A stretch of DNA of 64,000 nucleotides from Malachius bipustulatus (Eukaryota; Arthropoda; Insecta; Coleoptera; Melyridae): assembly GCA_910589415.1 (NCBI GenBank), contig OU342632.1, positions 47,295,341 through 47,359,340 on the forward strand. The letters are read 5' to 3'. Under the pieces are notes generated by a model. That model had not been told where the DNA came from. It made no database searches and saw only the letters and a program-made list of their open reading frames with translations. Within the stretch, counting starts at the first letter, position 1; each line of letters starts with the position of its first letter. Shown piece after piece: positions 10,319 through 21,880 of the stretch. Position numbers and translations under genes: made by a program.

Positions 10319-11414
10319 ACACATGGTGCGATGTAAACATCCCAAAATTCGATCCCTTCCTAAAGTTGTTGCCTATTTCTGGTGTGAGATGACGTAGGGA
10401 TTCACGGCTTGACTTGATAATCAAGCTACTTGACTTGACTTGAAATCAAGTCAAGTTCAAGTCAAGTAATAAAAATGAAATATCAAGTCAAGTCAAGTAA
10501 TAATATTTCAAGTACTTGAAAAATCGAGCATTCACCTATATTTCAAGTAGTTACTTGAAAAATCAAGCATTTCTTTATTACCTACTATACTTGATTCATC
10601 ATTATTTTTCATCTTATCAAATCAACTAATAAAAAAGTACAAAATTGCGAGTAGGTTTGATAATTTATTTAACAATCAGTAAAAAAACGTGACATTTTTG
10701 CTTATAAAAACGGAAAATATTTTTCGCACAAGTAGGTAGACAAGTACCAAGTACCTATACATTTTCAATAAAATAAAAATTAAATAAACGAACACTTATT
10801 TCTTAAATGACAAAAATTAAAAGTAGTTCTTAATGTCAACATTTGTCACCCATGATTTAAGACACATTAGGGTTCTAACAGATTTGTCACTTAATCTGTT
10901 ACGGAGTTTTGTAACAGTTTGAGCAGCTCTGGAAAACTGCCAAACTGCCTTTCAACAGGAGATGAAGCCGTTGATAAAAAATCTTTGACCATAGTTGCTA
11001 AGTTTGGGAAAGCGCTTAATAATATTAAGACTAATAGATATCTAACAGTCTTTTGCTTTTGGTTTTCCTTATTATTTGTCAATTGCTTTTAGTATATCAA
11101 ATGATTTTCTTATCTTTAAATCAATCAATTTCTTTTTATGTCAAATCAGTTTCACTTTATGTCAATTGCTTTTCTTATTTACGTGCAGTGACAGTATCAT
11201 AAATGTTGTAAAAACCTTTGCTATAAAAGGAATCTTATTTTACAAAATAGGAATTTGAATTGAAAAATCACACCGACGTTTGATAAATGGGAAAAGCATT
11301 TGACAAATTTGGAAAAGCAATTGACAAAAGACGAAAACCAAAAGAAAAAGACTGTAAGACTAAATATCTATCATATGCATAAGTTTTCACCACTGGTATA
11401 AATAAGTTTTTGTA

Positions 11415-12213
11415 CAAACAGGTCCCTTATCAAGCAATTTCAAGTAGGTACCTAAACTGCTCAACAAATGAAACGTTACATGGCCAAATTTGCCCTAACT
11501 TTGGCACTGATAAAATTTGGATTGTTTCGAGCAATTCAATTTTTGTTTCGAGGGTTCACTAGTTCAATCCCTTGTTTATCAGTCCGTATGTTTGCAAGAA
11601 CTTGGTACTTCACACAAAGTTTATATAGGGTGGTAAATAAAACAGTTCAAAATCTCAGAAAGTTCAGCTTACTCCCATTTGATCAAAGAGTCTTCTTTTT
11701 AAATTTCAACACTAAGATCATGAAGATGGACCTCATATCTCGAAACGGTTTTCGAATTTTCCGATTATTTCTTTTATTTACAGGGTGATCTCAAAATAAC
11801 TACTTTTTGGTGTGGCAATGATAACTTTGTTACCGGTGACCCGATTTTCAAAATGTAGGGCTCATTTTAAAGCTAAAGCTTCAAGCAAGAACACGCAAGA
11901 TTGATAATCGACTAAGGACAAAAATTGAAAATACAGGGTTGTATTAAAACTAACCCAAATCTGAATTGCTTCCGAAATCTGGTATTAAGGAAAATTTGAA
12001 ATAAAGTTAAGTTGCTTTCAAACAAACCATTCATTCTGAATATTTCAAGATGTTCTTCGCTTGCATGAGTTAAGAATTGTTGACATAAGAACAAAATTAC
12101 AACTTCGTGTTTTCGAATGAGGTAGCCGCTTTGTTATTATTAGGCTTATTGTTTATCATATGGATGTCACTATTATTGATTGTTGTTTGACGGCTGATAA
12201 AACTGTTTTATTT
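11415..12213. repeat. Left arm of a ~2-kb foldback
   Basis: Pairs as a near-perfect inverted copy with 12666-13440; for example, the block around CAACAAATGAAACGTTACAT at 11462 is inverted near 13385-13410. Apparent ORFs of about 106 codons in both arms are mirror images in noncoding DNA and are not genes. It includes ACAGGGTGATCTCA near 11781, inverted near 13080. Confidence 0.85.
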
Positions 12214-12235
12214 ATTGTAAGAATGAATTGACCAC

Positions 12236-12500
12236 CCTTTATATCTCCGGATATAAATCCGCTTGAGCATGTTTGGAGCAGAATGAAAAAAAAATCCTAA
12301 AGAAAGGGAAGGACAAATGGATAATTTGGATGATTTGGTGGTAGCTATACAGGAAGAATGGGAAGCTACTCCCCAGCAGTTTTTACATCACCTGGTGGAG
12401 GGAATGCCAAGAACAGTTACGACAGTTATAAAAAAGGCAGGGGAGGTCCGACAAAATATTGGTATTTTGATACTCCCCTTTTTTTGGGAATGCCACAGTT
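12236..12500 (+). pseudogene. Tc1/mariner-type transposase C-terminal remnant in the foldback loop
   Basis: The loop starts with SPDINPLEHVW, the segment holding the last acidic residue of the Tc1 DDE triad (Glu codon 12265-12267). It goes on with NLDDLVVAIQEEWEATPQQFLHHLVEGMPRTVTTVIK and then RGGPTKYW, the usual end of a Tc1-like transposase. Two frame changes are needed, both in A-runs (near 12286-12294 and 12430-12435). Only about the last 85 residues are kept; the first two catalytic Asp and the DNA-binding domain are absent. Confidence 0.8.
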
Positions 12501-12665
12501 TTTTGTACATAAAATAATAAAACATTTTAATGGACCTCATAACCTTTTTTTAACTGAACTTTCTTTACGATATGAAAGGCTCAATTATTGCTGAGTGAAT
12601 TAACAAGCCATCACGGTAAGTATTAATGGAAATCATGCAAAGAAATCTCAGCTCAACCGACAATA

Positions 12666-13440
12666 TAAAACAGTTTTATCAGCCGTCAAACAACAATCAA
12701 TAATAGTGACATCCATATGATAAACAATAAGCATAATAATAACAAAGCGGCTACCTCATTCGAAAATACGAAGTTGTAGTTTTGTTCTTATGTCAACAAT
12801 TCTTAACTCATGCAAGCGAAGAACATCTTGAAGTATTCAGAATGAATGGTTCGTTTGAAAGCAACTTAACTTTATTTCAAATTTTCCTTAATACCAGATT
12901 TCGGAAGCCTTTCAGATTTGGGTTAGTTTTAATACAACCCTGTATTTTCAATTTTTGTCCTTTGTCGATTCTTGCGTGTTCTTGCTTGAAGCTTTAGCTT
13001 TAAAATGAGCCCTACATTTTGAAAATCGGGTCACGAATAACAAAGTTATCATTGCCACATCAAAAAGTAGTTTTTTTGAGATCACCCTGTAAATAAACGA
13101 AATAATCGGAAAATTCGAAAACCGTTTCGAGATATGAGGTCCATCTTCATGATCTTTGTGTTGAAATTCAAAAAGAAAAATCTTTGATCAAATGGGAGCA
13201 AGCTGAACTTTCTGAGATTTTGAACTGTTTTATTTACCACCCTATATAAACTTTGTGTGAAGTACCAAGTTCTTGCAAACATACGGACTGATAAACAAGG
13301 GATTGAACTTGTGAACCCTCGAAACAAAAATTGAATTGCTCGAAACAATCCAAATTTTATCAGTGCCAAAGTTAGGGCAAATTTGGTCATGTAACGTTTC
13401 ATTTGTTGAGCAGTTTAGTTTGATATTGCTTGATATCAAG
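12666..13440. repeat. Right arm of the ~2-kb foldback
   Basis: Inverted partner of 11415-12213, differing at scattered positions. The two arms enclose the transposase remnant, giving the look of a foldback derived from a Tc1-like element with very long terminal inverted repeats. Confidence 0.85.
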
Positions 13441-13639
13441 TCAAGTAGGAATTAAGTAATCATTTGGGGAATTGCTTGATATCAAGTCAAGTCCGAGTGA
13501 AAAAATATCAAGTCGAGTCAAGTAGTATCAATCTATTGATACTACTCACTTGTCAAGTCAATCTATTAACAAAAATGTCAAGCTATGTTCAAGCAACATA
13601 TTTATCAAGATGTTCACTTGATGAATCCCTGGAGATGAG

Positions 13640-16599
13640 AGACGGCTATCCATGCCCATCATTGCTTCAGAAAAACCTTTCGGATAGTTAAAGACGTGGG
13701 TAAGACAAAAGACTTACCCACGGGATATACAGGATGTCCCAGAATAGGTCGAAAATTGCCCATTTTTATAAGTAGATTTTGTAAAAATAATTTGTAAATT
13801 AGCTAGAAATATTTTTCCCTTGACCCATCCCTACCAAGACTCCTATTACCTATACCTCTTAAAGATGAGTGCTGAAGATCAATTTCTTGCAATAAATTTT
13901 TTATTGGCCGACGGATTTTGATAAATGCATGTTGGGTTGGCGTGTGGTATCGAATATTCCTCAGATTCAGGAGAGACCGGGGGAAGTCCCCTGTTTTTTC
14001 ATAGTTCTGGATTTAATTGCATTGCCGGAGATATTTTAGTTAATTTTTTTTAAGGAAATGATAAGAACTTAGTAAGAAGCGATACTATTTTTATTTTTTA
14101 TTATTCTTATTTATATTATATTTATTTATACCTACCCTATATTGCTTAGTTAAAGTATGCTCCAGCATAAAACGCGCGTGTTTTGAAGTTACCACGGGCA
14201 AATCAACGTAACCCAAGAAACGTGTCGGTCAACAAAGCATTAATAAATTAGGCCGTTTACATAGTCCGATTTGCCGAAAGCGGTAATTTGTACCGAGAGG
14301 CTTGGTTTTTCATTACAGAAGAAAGCCATTTCCAGAATAATCGGAAGTTCCTCTATTTTGAAAATATTTTCATTCAACGGGGATCATATGCCATTACGGT
14401 CGTATCCAAAATTCAAATCGATTCCGTTCTTGTAACGTCACAATCAATCCACACTGTAGGTACCTAAAGAATCACTTTAATGACGTAATGAATTTTAAGA
14501 TTTTTGAAGTTTACTACGATAATGTTAGGCCATTTTCATTACAAAATTATCGATTTGATAAATGCTATCTGACTATAATTTTTATGCAAAATGTTATTCT
14601 TAATGATTAGTGACATTGCCTGAGGAAGCTTCAAATATCTCAAAAACGGTGCGCCGTATGAAAAAGCTAATGAATACTTTTTTGTTTTGTTCTATAGTAG
14701 AAGGGCTATTGAATATAGTTTTCGTAGTTGCAATAAAAAACGTTGCGTGGATGATGGGAGGGCAAGGTGTGAAAAAAAGAGAAAAAAAATTGAATATCCA
14801 CGCCACTGGAAAACATCTGCAAAACCTTAAATAGTAAAATTAATAGTTATTTATTATACAAGAGAAAAACAAACACATCGAGAGCTAAAATCGCACTTTT
14901 TTCTCGTGTGTAATATACAATTTTTTTCTGCGAGAAGAAATATCAGTGTTAGAATGTCGAAAAACGTAGTTAGATAACTGAAAATTATGTCGGAAAAATG
15001 ATTTATGTTAAACTTGGATTTTCAAACTGTCTTTTATCGTAATTGACGTTGCCTGGGTAACGAAACGATTTAATTATTACATAAACGTCATATTAATGTA
15101 ATTAAAATTGAAGACAGTTTTGCAAAGATTGCAAGTTAGCTTTCAATGAGGGAATTTAATAATATGGATAGTGATTATTATGAAAATTCCCTTAATAATT
15201 GCCATTTGGATAATAAGGTAACTTTCCTTTACGTATATTTGATATAAATTTAATGATATCTGAGTGTTAATAGTAGCTATACCTAAGCCGCCATTTCGGG
15301 GAAATAAGTACTCATTTATTTCCCTGCTAATTCATTTATTTCCCCGATAAGATGCAGCTCATTATAATGAGGCATTTTTCTACCTGTCAACGGGGAAAAA
15401 AGGTAAAACTTATAGCCCGTCGCAGAAAAAAGATCTTTATTTGTTCATTGTTCATGCCGAGTTTTATCAAAATCGGTTCAAACTTACGTGAGTTATAACT
15501 AAAAACTGTTATATTTGTTAAAATTTCAACACCTTGAACAAATTTTTATGAGAAAAAAATGTTTGTTCCTACGCCTCTCTTACTACCCTTAAAAGTTTGC
15601 CGGTATACTCGACTCGTACTATTTAGCAATATTAAGAAGTCAATTATTATTTTCTTAAACAAAAATTAAATTTACAAAAAAAAGTTCTCTCAATATTTTT
15701 CAATATTGGTAAATCATTTCAATTCAACCCGTACCTACCTACGTATTTATTACGTAGCTTTCTAAAATTCCTTTAATATCTTTAACATTGGGATGATTTT
15801 CATGTGCATAAAGATATATGAATTCACGCAGGAATTTTATTAAAATCTTGACACCCACTTAGCTTGACAAAAGAAAGAGGAAATTAAATTTCACTTTGGT
15901 GAAACTTAAATTAAAAATGTTTTGGGTTTCTCGCTATCAGTAACATCATTACTTAGAAGGGCAAGGCAGAGCAACTTCATGCGCAGTTTGAGCTGAAAGC
16001 AAGGTCCACTCGCCGTGAAATGTTCTGTAACTTGAGGCAAATTATTTTCCCGCATCAAAGGTGGCTTGGAAATTGTTTTAACACGCGCCCTTCCTACTCG
16101 ACACACTCCGATGCATTCGCATCCAGTCTCGACTGTTTTCACTCCCCAATCCCGACCCTAGTTAAGTCTACCCCGATTCGTTGTATTCTGCACAATCCTA
16201 CGATCTTCCCAGCGTCTTTATTTTCCTTGTCGCTTCGTTGCATTTCTCCGCCAGAAAATCACTAAAATAACAATTTAAAAATATGAATAGCATGTAGCAT
16301 GATAAAAGGTTTATGTAATGAATTTAAAAACATAAACTGAGAATTGTATTTTCTTAAATACTTTCGTTCATGTGCCTATTTAATTATTTGTTTATGAAAA
16401 AATATTTTTTCAACTCATCAGCATTCTTTGTCACTTTCATTTTACCAGAAAAACAATTTCTGGTTGATCTATGAATCTGAAATTTGGAATCTAGGCAACA
16501 TAAACAATAACAAGTCAAAATTACATGTTACCAAGATGGCGGCACATTTAAAAATGGCGAAAGAATATGCCATATTATATCTTTGTTTTTTTGAATGGG
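13640..16599. other. Noncoding stretch with dispersed repeat fragments
   Basis: No supported gene. Fragments shared with the 63.3-63.6 kb region are seen: CGCCACTGGAAAACATC near 14800, and the ATCAAAATCGGTTCAAA block followed by a GAGTTATAACTAAAAACTG stretch near 15465-15510. An ACAGGATGTCCCAGAATA motif lies near 13729. Short ORFs here (for example 15906-16142 and 16020-16265) have no recognisable content. Confidence 0.5.
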
Positions 16600-17100
16600 A
16601 CACCCCATATAAGTATTATTGCATTTTCAGATTGCCTTAGAAAATGAAATAACAATGTTGCTTATTGTTGCAGTTTAAATAGAGTAGGCGATGAGTTACA
16701 AACAAGTGAAAATCGCAATTTTCCAACTTTGAAATTATTTACAACGAAAATGGCTCAAAATATCTGAAAACGGCTTACATGTCCCTATCTTAACTTTTCT
16801 TCTGGTATCCTACTGCATACTTGAAATGTTTATAAAGGGTGAAGAAAAATCTGATCATTTTCACCACCCTGTATAAACATTGCAACTCCATAATAGGATA
16901 CCTCTTTAAAAGTTAAAATAGGGACATGTAAACCGTTTTCAGATATCTTGAGCCGTTTTTGTTGGAAATGGCTTTAAAGTTGGAAAATCGTGATTTTCAC
17001 TTGTTTATAACTCATATAACTCCTACTCAATTTAAACTGCAACTATAAGTACCATTGTAATTGCATTTTCTCAGACGATCTGAAAATGCAATAATATAAG
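16600..17100. repeat. Foldback element, arms ~245 bp
   Basis: Left arm about 16607-16850 and right arm about 16860-17100 are imperfect inverted copies: TATTGCATTTTCAGATTG at the left edge answers CGATCTGAAAATGCAATA at the right, and both arms hold AAACGGCTTACATGTCCCTA or its inverse. The centre has CACCCTGTATAAACATT. The same family forms the centre of the foldback at 22477-23933. Confidence 0.75.
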
Positions 17101-17471
17101 TTGATGTTTCTTTTTATGAACATTGGCATTTATAGGGAAACTCTTACAGTAGGTATTATAAAGGCTCATTAAGCTAACGGAGGACAGATTTCTGTGCTCG
17201 TTTCTGAAGCTTAACATGGACGTCAAATGACTTTTAAAACCACTTTGGTAATCACTTACATGTTGAGAGTCACTAAACTGCAATATTTTCCAATCAGGGT
17301 CGATACCTTCTTCAGAAACTGCCTCCGCCCGTTAACTTAACTTTTATACTTGGCAAGTTCCGCATAGTGAGTAGCAAGCTTGAAGCTTTATTGATAAATA
17401 CATACTTTTACTTCGTCTGAGGACATTAGTATTCCCAAAAATATCTTAATTTATTTAATCTAGTTACATAC
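17101..17471. other. Noncoding flank of the minus-strand Ty3/gypsy element
   Basis: No coding signal or repeat structure recognised. It abuts the LTR at 17472; the last bases read GTTACATAC. Confidence 0.5.
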
Positions 17472-17676
17472 TGTGATGTTTCTTACTAAAACACTTAGGA
17501 GTTCCCATTAGAAAAGTTTATTCAGATCAAACCAATACAATACAGTAGGTAGGTACCCAGGAACTGAATCCGGCCCGACCACGGCAGAGTGTCCGTATTT
17601 TACTGCTCCGGCGTTATCGCATTCCCCCGATAAGCAAAATAACAATTCTTCATAAATTAAGGTAAAATACATCACA
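17472..17676 (-). repeat. 3' LTR of the deleted Ty3/gypsy element
   Basis: 205 bp with 7-bp inverted termini TGTGATG...CATCACA, identical by eye to 25267-25471. The adjacent minus-strand sequence GCAGGGAGAG is a plausible polypurine tract. Confidence 0.9.
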
Positions 17677-17855
17677 CTCTCCCTGCTCTAATTACATAAC
17701 ATACGCGCCCGAACTCAACTGAAACCTGGATACCGAATTATAACACCCATGCATACAAACTTAATCCCTACATTTACATCAACTTAATAATTAAATAAAT
17801 TCAGTACTTACTACAATTTTTTTTTTTATTTTTTTCATTTTTTTTATTTATCAGT

Positions 17856-18851
17856 ATGGCGGCGAGTAAGGTTGTGTTGCCGGACGCTGCTTGTGGTAAA
17901 TGCAAAAAGCACGTTGTAAATGGTTTTAAATGTGATAAGTGCGATAATGTTTTCCATCCAAGTTGTGCAAAGTACTCTAATAGTGTGAGATTTGTGTCCG
18001 ATTTGGTGATTATATGCTGCGAAGATCTGGAGGAGTCTGAACACAGTGCACCCTTCTATGAGGCTGTTGAAGAACTAGCTACCCAGTCGGGTGGTAGGAT
18101 TGATACTAGGATCTTCAACTACATTTTAAGATCCAAGGACATCATAATAAGTGAATTACGAGAGAAGATTGTTATGTTAACTAGTGAAATTAAAGTACTT
18201 AAGGATTCAAATAAATTCGCTAATGTACAAAATCAGAAGATAAAAACACAAGTTAAACGAAGAAATGCCAGCTCAAATCGGTCTCAAGGTCGATCGGTCG
18301 GTAACGATGATTTCGTTTTATCGAGAAATGATAAGCCAGTATCACCTGGGAAAGTAAATAAACAAAGATCATATGGTTCTGACTGTTCTGCAGGTAAGCT
18401 TGAATATGCGGGTGCTGGTGGTTCTTCTTCCTCGGTCTTTGACGGCTCTACAGCTGTGAGCGCTGGTTCCCTTCCTAATTTAGTTGACAAAGCTCCCCAA
18501 TCAAGTGACTGGTCTACGGTTAATCGACGTAAAAAGCGCAAAGTTATTGTTGGTGACGCGGGCTCTGAGATATGTGGCTCTATAAAATCCGCGCCTCGAT
18601 TCAAAGATGCACATGTTTACAGAATACACAAGGAAACTACTGTGGAAGACATGATTATGTTCTTGAAGGTCGATTTTCCCGAGATTAGATGCACATCTCT
18701 AACATCTAAGCATCCAGACGATTATGCATCCTTCAAGGTATCAGTCTATGATGAAAACTTTGGAAAAATAATATCTTCCGAGCGCTGGCCTACAGGTACG
18801 TGTATAAGGAGGTTTTTTCAAATGAAGCCTCGTCCAACGACACTAAAATAA
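17856..18851 (+). CDS. LINE ORF1 protein with PHD-like zinc finger
   Basis: 331 codons from the first ATG. Residues ~13-55 carry a Cys/His cluster, C-x2-C-x8-C-x2-C-x4-H-x2-C then CC, like the PHD/RING-type fingers of CR1-group ORF1 proteins. Residues ~95-125 are charged and could form a coiled coil. The middle is Ser/Gly/Lys-rich, and a KKRK-type basic patch lies near residue 225. ORF1 proteins bind element RNA and assist target-primed reverse transcription. Its last ~50 bases overlap the ORF2 frame at a T6 run. Confidence 0.85.
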   Translation: MAASKVVLPDAACGKCKKHVVNGFKCDKCDNVFHPSCAKYSNSVRFVSDLVIICCEDLEESEHSAPFYEAVEELATQSGGRIDTRIFNYILRSKDIIISELREKIVMLTSEIKVLKDSNKFANVQNQKIKTQVKRRNASSNRSQGRSVGNDDFVLSRNDKPVSPGKVNKQRSYGSDCSAGKLEYAGAGGSSSSVFDGSTAVSAGSLPNLVDKAPQSSDWSTVNRRKKRKVIVGDAGSEICGSIKSAPRFKDAHVYRIHKETTVEDMIMFLKVDFPEIRCTSLTSKHPDDYASFKVSVYDENFGKIISSERWPTGTCIRRFFQMKPRPTTLK

Positions 18852-21676
18852 GTGGAGACAGGTCTCTTTCGTTGTTATGTGCAAATGTACAGTCGATTCG
18901 AAATATAGTGGACGAAGTCGATATACTACTTGATCAACATAGGAATAGATTTTTAGTTCTCTGTATTGTGGAACACTGGCTAACTGACAGCGAAATGGTC
19001 AGTTTGTCCTTAAACAACTATGCTGTTGCATCGCATTTTTCACGCTGTGTTCAAAAGTGTGGTGGCTCTATGATCTGTGTGCATAATGATGTAAGGGCTA
19101 TGGTTGCGGATCCTTTGAACTGTTCATCGAGATCACTGGAAGGAGACTGTGAAGTTTGTTCAATTTTTATATCTCACATAAATGTGTATGTTATATCAGT
19201 CTATCGTCCACCTACAGGTGATTTTAATGTGTTTTTTGATATTATGTCTGGAATATTTGGTTCGTTAGATTTTATGAAACATTATGTGATTGTCTGTGGC
19301 GATTTTAATGTAAGATTTGGTAATGACGATGCAAAGGCTACATACCTTTGCGATTTTATGACTGGCTATGGCCTAAAAAAGCACGTTGACTTCCCCACAC
19401 GTGGAGATAATTGTCTAGACAACGCCTTCAGTAATTTCAACGAAGGGTCAGTTTTTGCAGATCCTGTTAAAACGGGATTCTCAGACCACAGGGGCTTTCA
19501 AATTCAGTTTTCAACTAATGAACACCATACTGCTACTGTCGATAGAAAAATTATTCGACCGATTACTCCCGTTGGGAAATGTCAACTGTATAGATTTTTA
19601 GAGTGCATTGATTGGAATTATATATGTTCAGCGGATGAAGGCGTGAATTATAAGTTCAGCGAGTTTATTCGAGCCATATCTGCTGGCTGTGCAGAGTATT
19701 TTCCTAGTAAGACCGTACTGATTCATAAACGTAACAATAGACTCAGATGGTTCAATAGCGATCTGAGAAGGTTGAGAAATTTGATCTTGTTATTCGATGA
19801 TCTGTTTAAGCAAACCGGTTTGGGATGTCATCTGGCTACCAAAAATAAGCTAAGGGGACATTACAGACAGGCTATAAAAAATGCAAAATTAGCTGCTAAT
19901 GATAACTTTCTCAGATCAGCTCGGAATCCAGTAAAATCATCCTGGCAGATTATAAATGAGGGTCGAACACGTAGAAACAGTAACTGTGACAAAAGCTATG
20001 TCTTATCTCCTAGTAATTTCAATTCATATTTTGCCAGCATTGCGGATAAAATTGCGAATGAATTACCCAATTCGAATGTTGATCCTATAACAATGATGTG
20101 TGAATCCAGTAAATGTATTCCTTCAAATGCGGAATACTTTAAATTTGATGAGGTGTCTTGTATTGTAGTTAGAGATACTATTGATAGCCTTAAGTCAGGT
20201 AATGTGATGGATGTGGATGGTCTCAGTGTTAACATCATAAAATATATTAAAGATATAATTATCTTGCCTCTTACGAAATTAATTAATCAAAGCATCAGAG
20301 AGGGCGTTTTTCCTAATGTCTTGAAGAGGGCTGTGGTCATCCCAATTCATAAAAAAGGGTCAACCGACGACCCCGGAAATTTTAGACCTATCGCAATTCT
20401 TTCCGTTTTTTCCAAGATATTAGAACGAATTTTGAAACATCAATTGACAAAATATTTCGAACTATCAAATTATTTCACGAGTAGTCAGTTCGGTTTTCGC
20501 AGGGGTCGCGGCACAGTTAATGCTGTGATTGAGATGATAGATCACATTCTGAATAATTTCGAGAACGGAAAATTTACACACGTTAATTTTCTTGATTTGA
20601 GCAAAGCGTTCGATTGCGTTGATCACGTTACTCTGATACGTAAGCTGTATCTGTATAATCTGCACCCAGTTAGCATAAGACTTCTTACATCGTTCCTGAC
20701 CCAGAGGGAGCAGACAGTAAGGTTGAATAATCAGAATTCTCCATTTCTACCTGTCAACAGGGGTGTGCCTCAAGGTTCAGTCTTGGGACCACTATTATTC
20801 CTGATTTTTATAAACGACCTTCCTGAATACATGAATGCGTCTTCTTCTTCGTCCTCTGCCTCTGTTATCTTTGCTGACGATACAACGATTTTGAACTCTG
20901 ACCATGATTTGGATGCCACTATTAGAGATGGAGTTAGAGCTGTCGAGTCTGTAAATTGTTGGTTCATTTCTAATGGACTCCAGCTCAATGTTGATAAGTC
21001 AGCATCTATGCTCTTTACAACGCGTCCTACAAACTCTGCGAATCTGGAGGACTACTGTAATCAAGTTAAATATCTAGGTTTACACATCGATAATAAGCTG
21101 AGATTTAGGACTCATGGAGAGATGGTGTGCAAGAGGTTATGCTCGGCCATATTCGTCCTTCGCAATTTGAAAGCCACAGTGTCTACACCCACACTACTGA
21201 TGGCTTTTCATGCTCTGTTTCAGTCCCATCTGAACTATGCACTCATAGTTTGGGGCCACCTCAATATTCGGCATCACATCTTTGGATTGCAGCGGAGGGC
21301 GGTCAGGATTGTTGCTGGGTTGGGATACAGGGATGACTGCAGGCCTTCTTTCACAGAACTGAAGATATTGACCCTGCCTTCAATGTTTATATATCAGTGT
21401 TTGTGTTATGTACGCAAAAATCCTCACTGTTTCCATGATAACGCAGCCCATCCATATGCCACTAGATTTAAGCATGATTTAGGAATAGAAAGTCATCGAC
21501 TTGCATCATCTGTCACTGGTGCAAGATTTTATGGCATAAAGTTCTTCAACAAACTATCTGAAGACTGTAAGGATCTTCAGATTTCGATATTTGCCAACAG
21601 ACTAAAATTATATTTAATTTCTAAAGCTTGTTACAGTATAGATGAATACCTGGAACAGCGGCATGTCGATTTCTGA
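18800..21676 (+). CDS. LINE ORF2: AP-type endonuclease and reverse transcriptase
   Basis: About 958 codons in the -1 frame relative to ORF1. The frame opens at a GTG and has no early ATG, so it may be reached by frameshifting or reinitiation around GGTTTTTTC (18811-18820). The endonuclease has VEHWL, CGDFN (~19300) and the catalytic GFSDHRG (~19482). The reverse transcriptase has FRPIAILSVFSKILER, FLDLSKAFDCVDH (~20590), RGVPQGSVLGPLL (~20760) and FADDTTIL (~20870). The usual C-terminal thumb and connection region follow. All catalytic residues are present. Confidence 0.9.
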   Translation: MYKEVFSNEASSNDTKISGDRSLSLLCANVQSIRNIVDEVDILLDQHRNRFLVLCIVEHWLTDSEMVSLSLNNYAVASHFSRCVQKCGGSMICVHNDVRAMVADPLNCSSRSLEGDCEVCSIFISHINVYVISVYRPPTGDFNVFFDIMSGIFGSLDFMKHYVIVCGDFNVRFGNDDAKATYLCDFMTGYGLKKHVDFPTRGDNCLDNAFSNFNEGSVFADPVKTGFSDHRGFQIQFSTNEHHTATVDRKIIRPITPVGKCQLYRFLECIDWNYICSADEGVNYKFSEFIRAISAGCAEYFPSKTVLIHKRNNRLRWFNSDLRRLRNLILLFDDLFKQTGLGCHLATKNKLRGHYRQAIKNAKLAANDNFLRSARNPVKSSWQIINEGRTRRNSNCDKSYVLSPSNFNSYFASIADKIANELPNSNVDPITMMCESSKCIPSNAEYFKFDEVSCIVVRDTIDSLKSGNVMDVDGLSVNIIKYIKDIIILPLTKLINQSIREGVFPNVLKRAVVIPIHKKGSTDDPGNFRPIAILSVFSKILERILKHQLTKYFELSNYFTSSQFGFRRGRGTVNAVIEMIDHILNNFENGKFTHVNFLDLSKAFDCVDHVTLIRKLYLYNLHPVSIRLLTSFLTQREQTVRLNNQNSPFLPVNRGVPQGSVLGPLLFLIFINDLPEYMNASSSSSSASVIFADDTTILNSDHDLDATIRDGVRAVESVNCWFISNGLQLNVDKSASMLFTTRPTNSANLEDYCNQVKYLGLHIDNKLRFRTHGEMVCKRLCSAIFVLRNLKATVSTPTLLMAFHALFQSHLNYALIVWGHLNIRHHIFGLQRRAVRIVAGLGYRDDCRPSFTELKILTLPSMFIYQCLCYVRKNPHCFHDNAAHPYATRFKHDLGIESHRLASSVTGARFYGIKFFNKLSEDCKDLQISIFANRLKLYLISKACYSIDEYLEQRHVDF

Positions 21677-21771
21677 ACGGTTATAAATTTTTTGTCATGG
21701 AAACATTAACGTAGTTAGGTGGTTATGTATATGGACGCGTGTAAGAATATTGTACATTCAAGACACTAAAT

Positions 21772-21803
21772 AAACTATTCTATTCTATTCTATTCTATTC
21801 TAT
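21772..21803 (+). repeat. (TTCTA)n microsatellite tail of the LINE
   Basis: About six pentamers directly after CTAAATAAAC and before the 3' target duplication. It is the LINE 3' terminus and replaces a poly-A tail. Confidence 0.9.
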
Positions 21804-21880
21804 TAAATAAATACATCATTACAAAATTTAATAAGAAAAATTATACTAAAATTAATAACTTCATTTAACAACTCAAAAAC

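Larger units (their letters stand above)
10394..13631. mobile_element. hAT-like non-autonomous element with TCAAGT subterminal repeats
   Basis: The ends carry inverted AGGGATTCA (left TAGGGATTCACGG, right TGAATCCCTG). They are flanked by GAGATGAC (10386-10393) and GAGATGAG (13632-13639), which match at seven of eight positions as expected for an 8-bp hAT duplication. Both subterminal zones (about 10405-10570 and 13425-13615) are packed with TCAAGT/ACTTGA motifs in both orientations, typical of transposase-binding arrays. No hAT transposase is present. The centre is a separate foldback. Confidence 0.45.
17801..21801 (+). mobile_element. Complete two-ORF LINE with (TTCTA)n tail
   Basis: A 4.0-kb non-LTR retrotransposon inserted into the 3' part of the Ty3/gypsy element. 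It is flanked by the 11-bp direct repeat ATTAAATAAAT (17790-17800 and 21802-21812). The 5' region is T-rich; ORF1 and ORF2 overlap; the 3' end is a pentanucleotide TTCTA array rather than poly-A. The PHD-like ORF1, the AP-type endonuclease and the pentamer tail suggest the CR1/L2/Daphne side of the Jockey group. Both reading frames are open, so this copy may be competent. Confidence 0.9.

Noticed and set aside
11468..13402. Matching 106-codon ORFs on opposite strands
   Set aside because: Mirror images from the arms of the 11.4-13.4 kb foldback.
16413..16424. TCATCAG (inverse of CTGATGA) as a hammerhead on the minus strand
   Set aside because: No stem II or GAAA at the right spacing and no stem I partner.
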